Assembly (NCBI GenBank): GCA_018333405.1
Contig: JAGXSR010000109.1
Span: 1 to 5,553, forward strand
From: Dethiobacter sp.
Lineage (GTDB): Bacteria; Bacillota; Dethiobacteria; DTU022
Direction of reading: 5' to 3'
Length of the DNA: 5,553 bases
Numbering within the stretch: the stretch's first letter is position 1; each line of letters opens with the position of its first letter. Shown here piece after piece: positions 5,488-5,553 of the stretch. The position numbers were made by a program, and so were the translations under genes. The notes below the pieces were generated by a model, which ran no database searches, was not told the DNA's origin, and was given only the letters and a program-made list of their open reading frames with translations.

Positions 5488-5553
5488 TCAACCCCGATTC
5501 CCTGATTCTCTGGTCGCCGCCCCGATGAAGTCGCGGAACAAGGGATGCGGCCG
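5488..5553 (-). CDS. pyrG: CTP synthase, C-terminal end only (cut by the right edge)
   Basis: The last 21 codons read RPHPLFRDFIGAATRESGNRG followed by TGA at 5488-5490. RPxPLFRDFIGAA is the characteristic tail that follows the glutaminase HPE motif in Bacillota CTP synthases. The enzyme amidates UTP to CTP with glutamine and ATP in pyrimidine nucleotide synthesis. Only the tail is visible, so integrity of the catalytic parts cannot be judged. The hydrolase begins 27 bases downstream on the same strand. Confidence 0.8.
   Translation of the reverse strand, partial: RPHPLFRDFIGAATRESGNRG

Noticed and set aside
5204..5491. Frame starting near the SD at 5473-5480 (ATG 5468-5470) as the real gene
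   Set aside because: It gives an arginine-rich product without motifs, while the overlapping frame from TTG 5460 encodes the complete hydrolase.

Overview
All coding sequence that I can support in this window lies on the minus strand, so transcription runs from high to low coordinates. The window suggests a Bacillota (Firmicutes) genome of middling GC, most like the Peptococcaceae/Desulfotomaculia group. The grounds are strong G-rich Shine-Dalgarno sites, frequent TTG starts, a CTP synthase tail of the clostridial/Moorella type, and a sensor protein with an N-terminal 7TM histidine-kinase domain next to a NarL/LuxR response regulator. This assignment is an inference from gene style, not a match to a known genome.

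In transcription order the layout is as follows. (1) The last 21 codons of CTP synthase (pyrG) enter at the right edge (5488-5553). (2) After 27 bases comes a complete alpha/beta hydrolase of the epoxide-hydrolase type (4597-5460). (3) A repeat-rich gap (4305-4596) holds a REP-like palindrome, a strong hairpin with a T-run that can terminate the hydrolase transcript, three tandem copies of a 37-bp repeat, and an extended -10 promoter embedded in a perfect 15-bp palindrome. (4) That promoter serves a stand-alone P-loop ATPase with a C-terminal winged-helix-like region (3174-4304). (5) Next is a small predicted lipoprotein of unknown function (2568-3047). (6) A 231-base gap (2337-2567) holds a good intrinsic terminator with a competing upstream hairpin, then a weak promoter. 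(7) A signalling cluster follows: a 7TM-PAS sensor whose kinase part is degenerate and lacks the ATPase domain (930-2336), an intact LuxR-type response regulator overlapping it by 23 bases (314-952), and a second 7TM-type sensor running off the left edge (1-308).

The most unusual part is the signalling cluster. The first sensor has Arg where the phosphoacceptor His should be, and it stops before any HATPase_c domain, yet its response regulator keeps every phosphorylation residue. A second protein with the same kind of membrane domain starts 5 bases after the regulator. One reading is that the first protein is a signal-sensing pseudokinase and the second supplies the catalytic domain. The window ends before this can be tested, and the second gene appears to contain a frameshift near the edge. 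The second point of interest is the promoter/operator region of the ATPase gene, where the tandem repeats carry the same TATCAC/GTGATA words as the palindrome over the -10 box.
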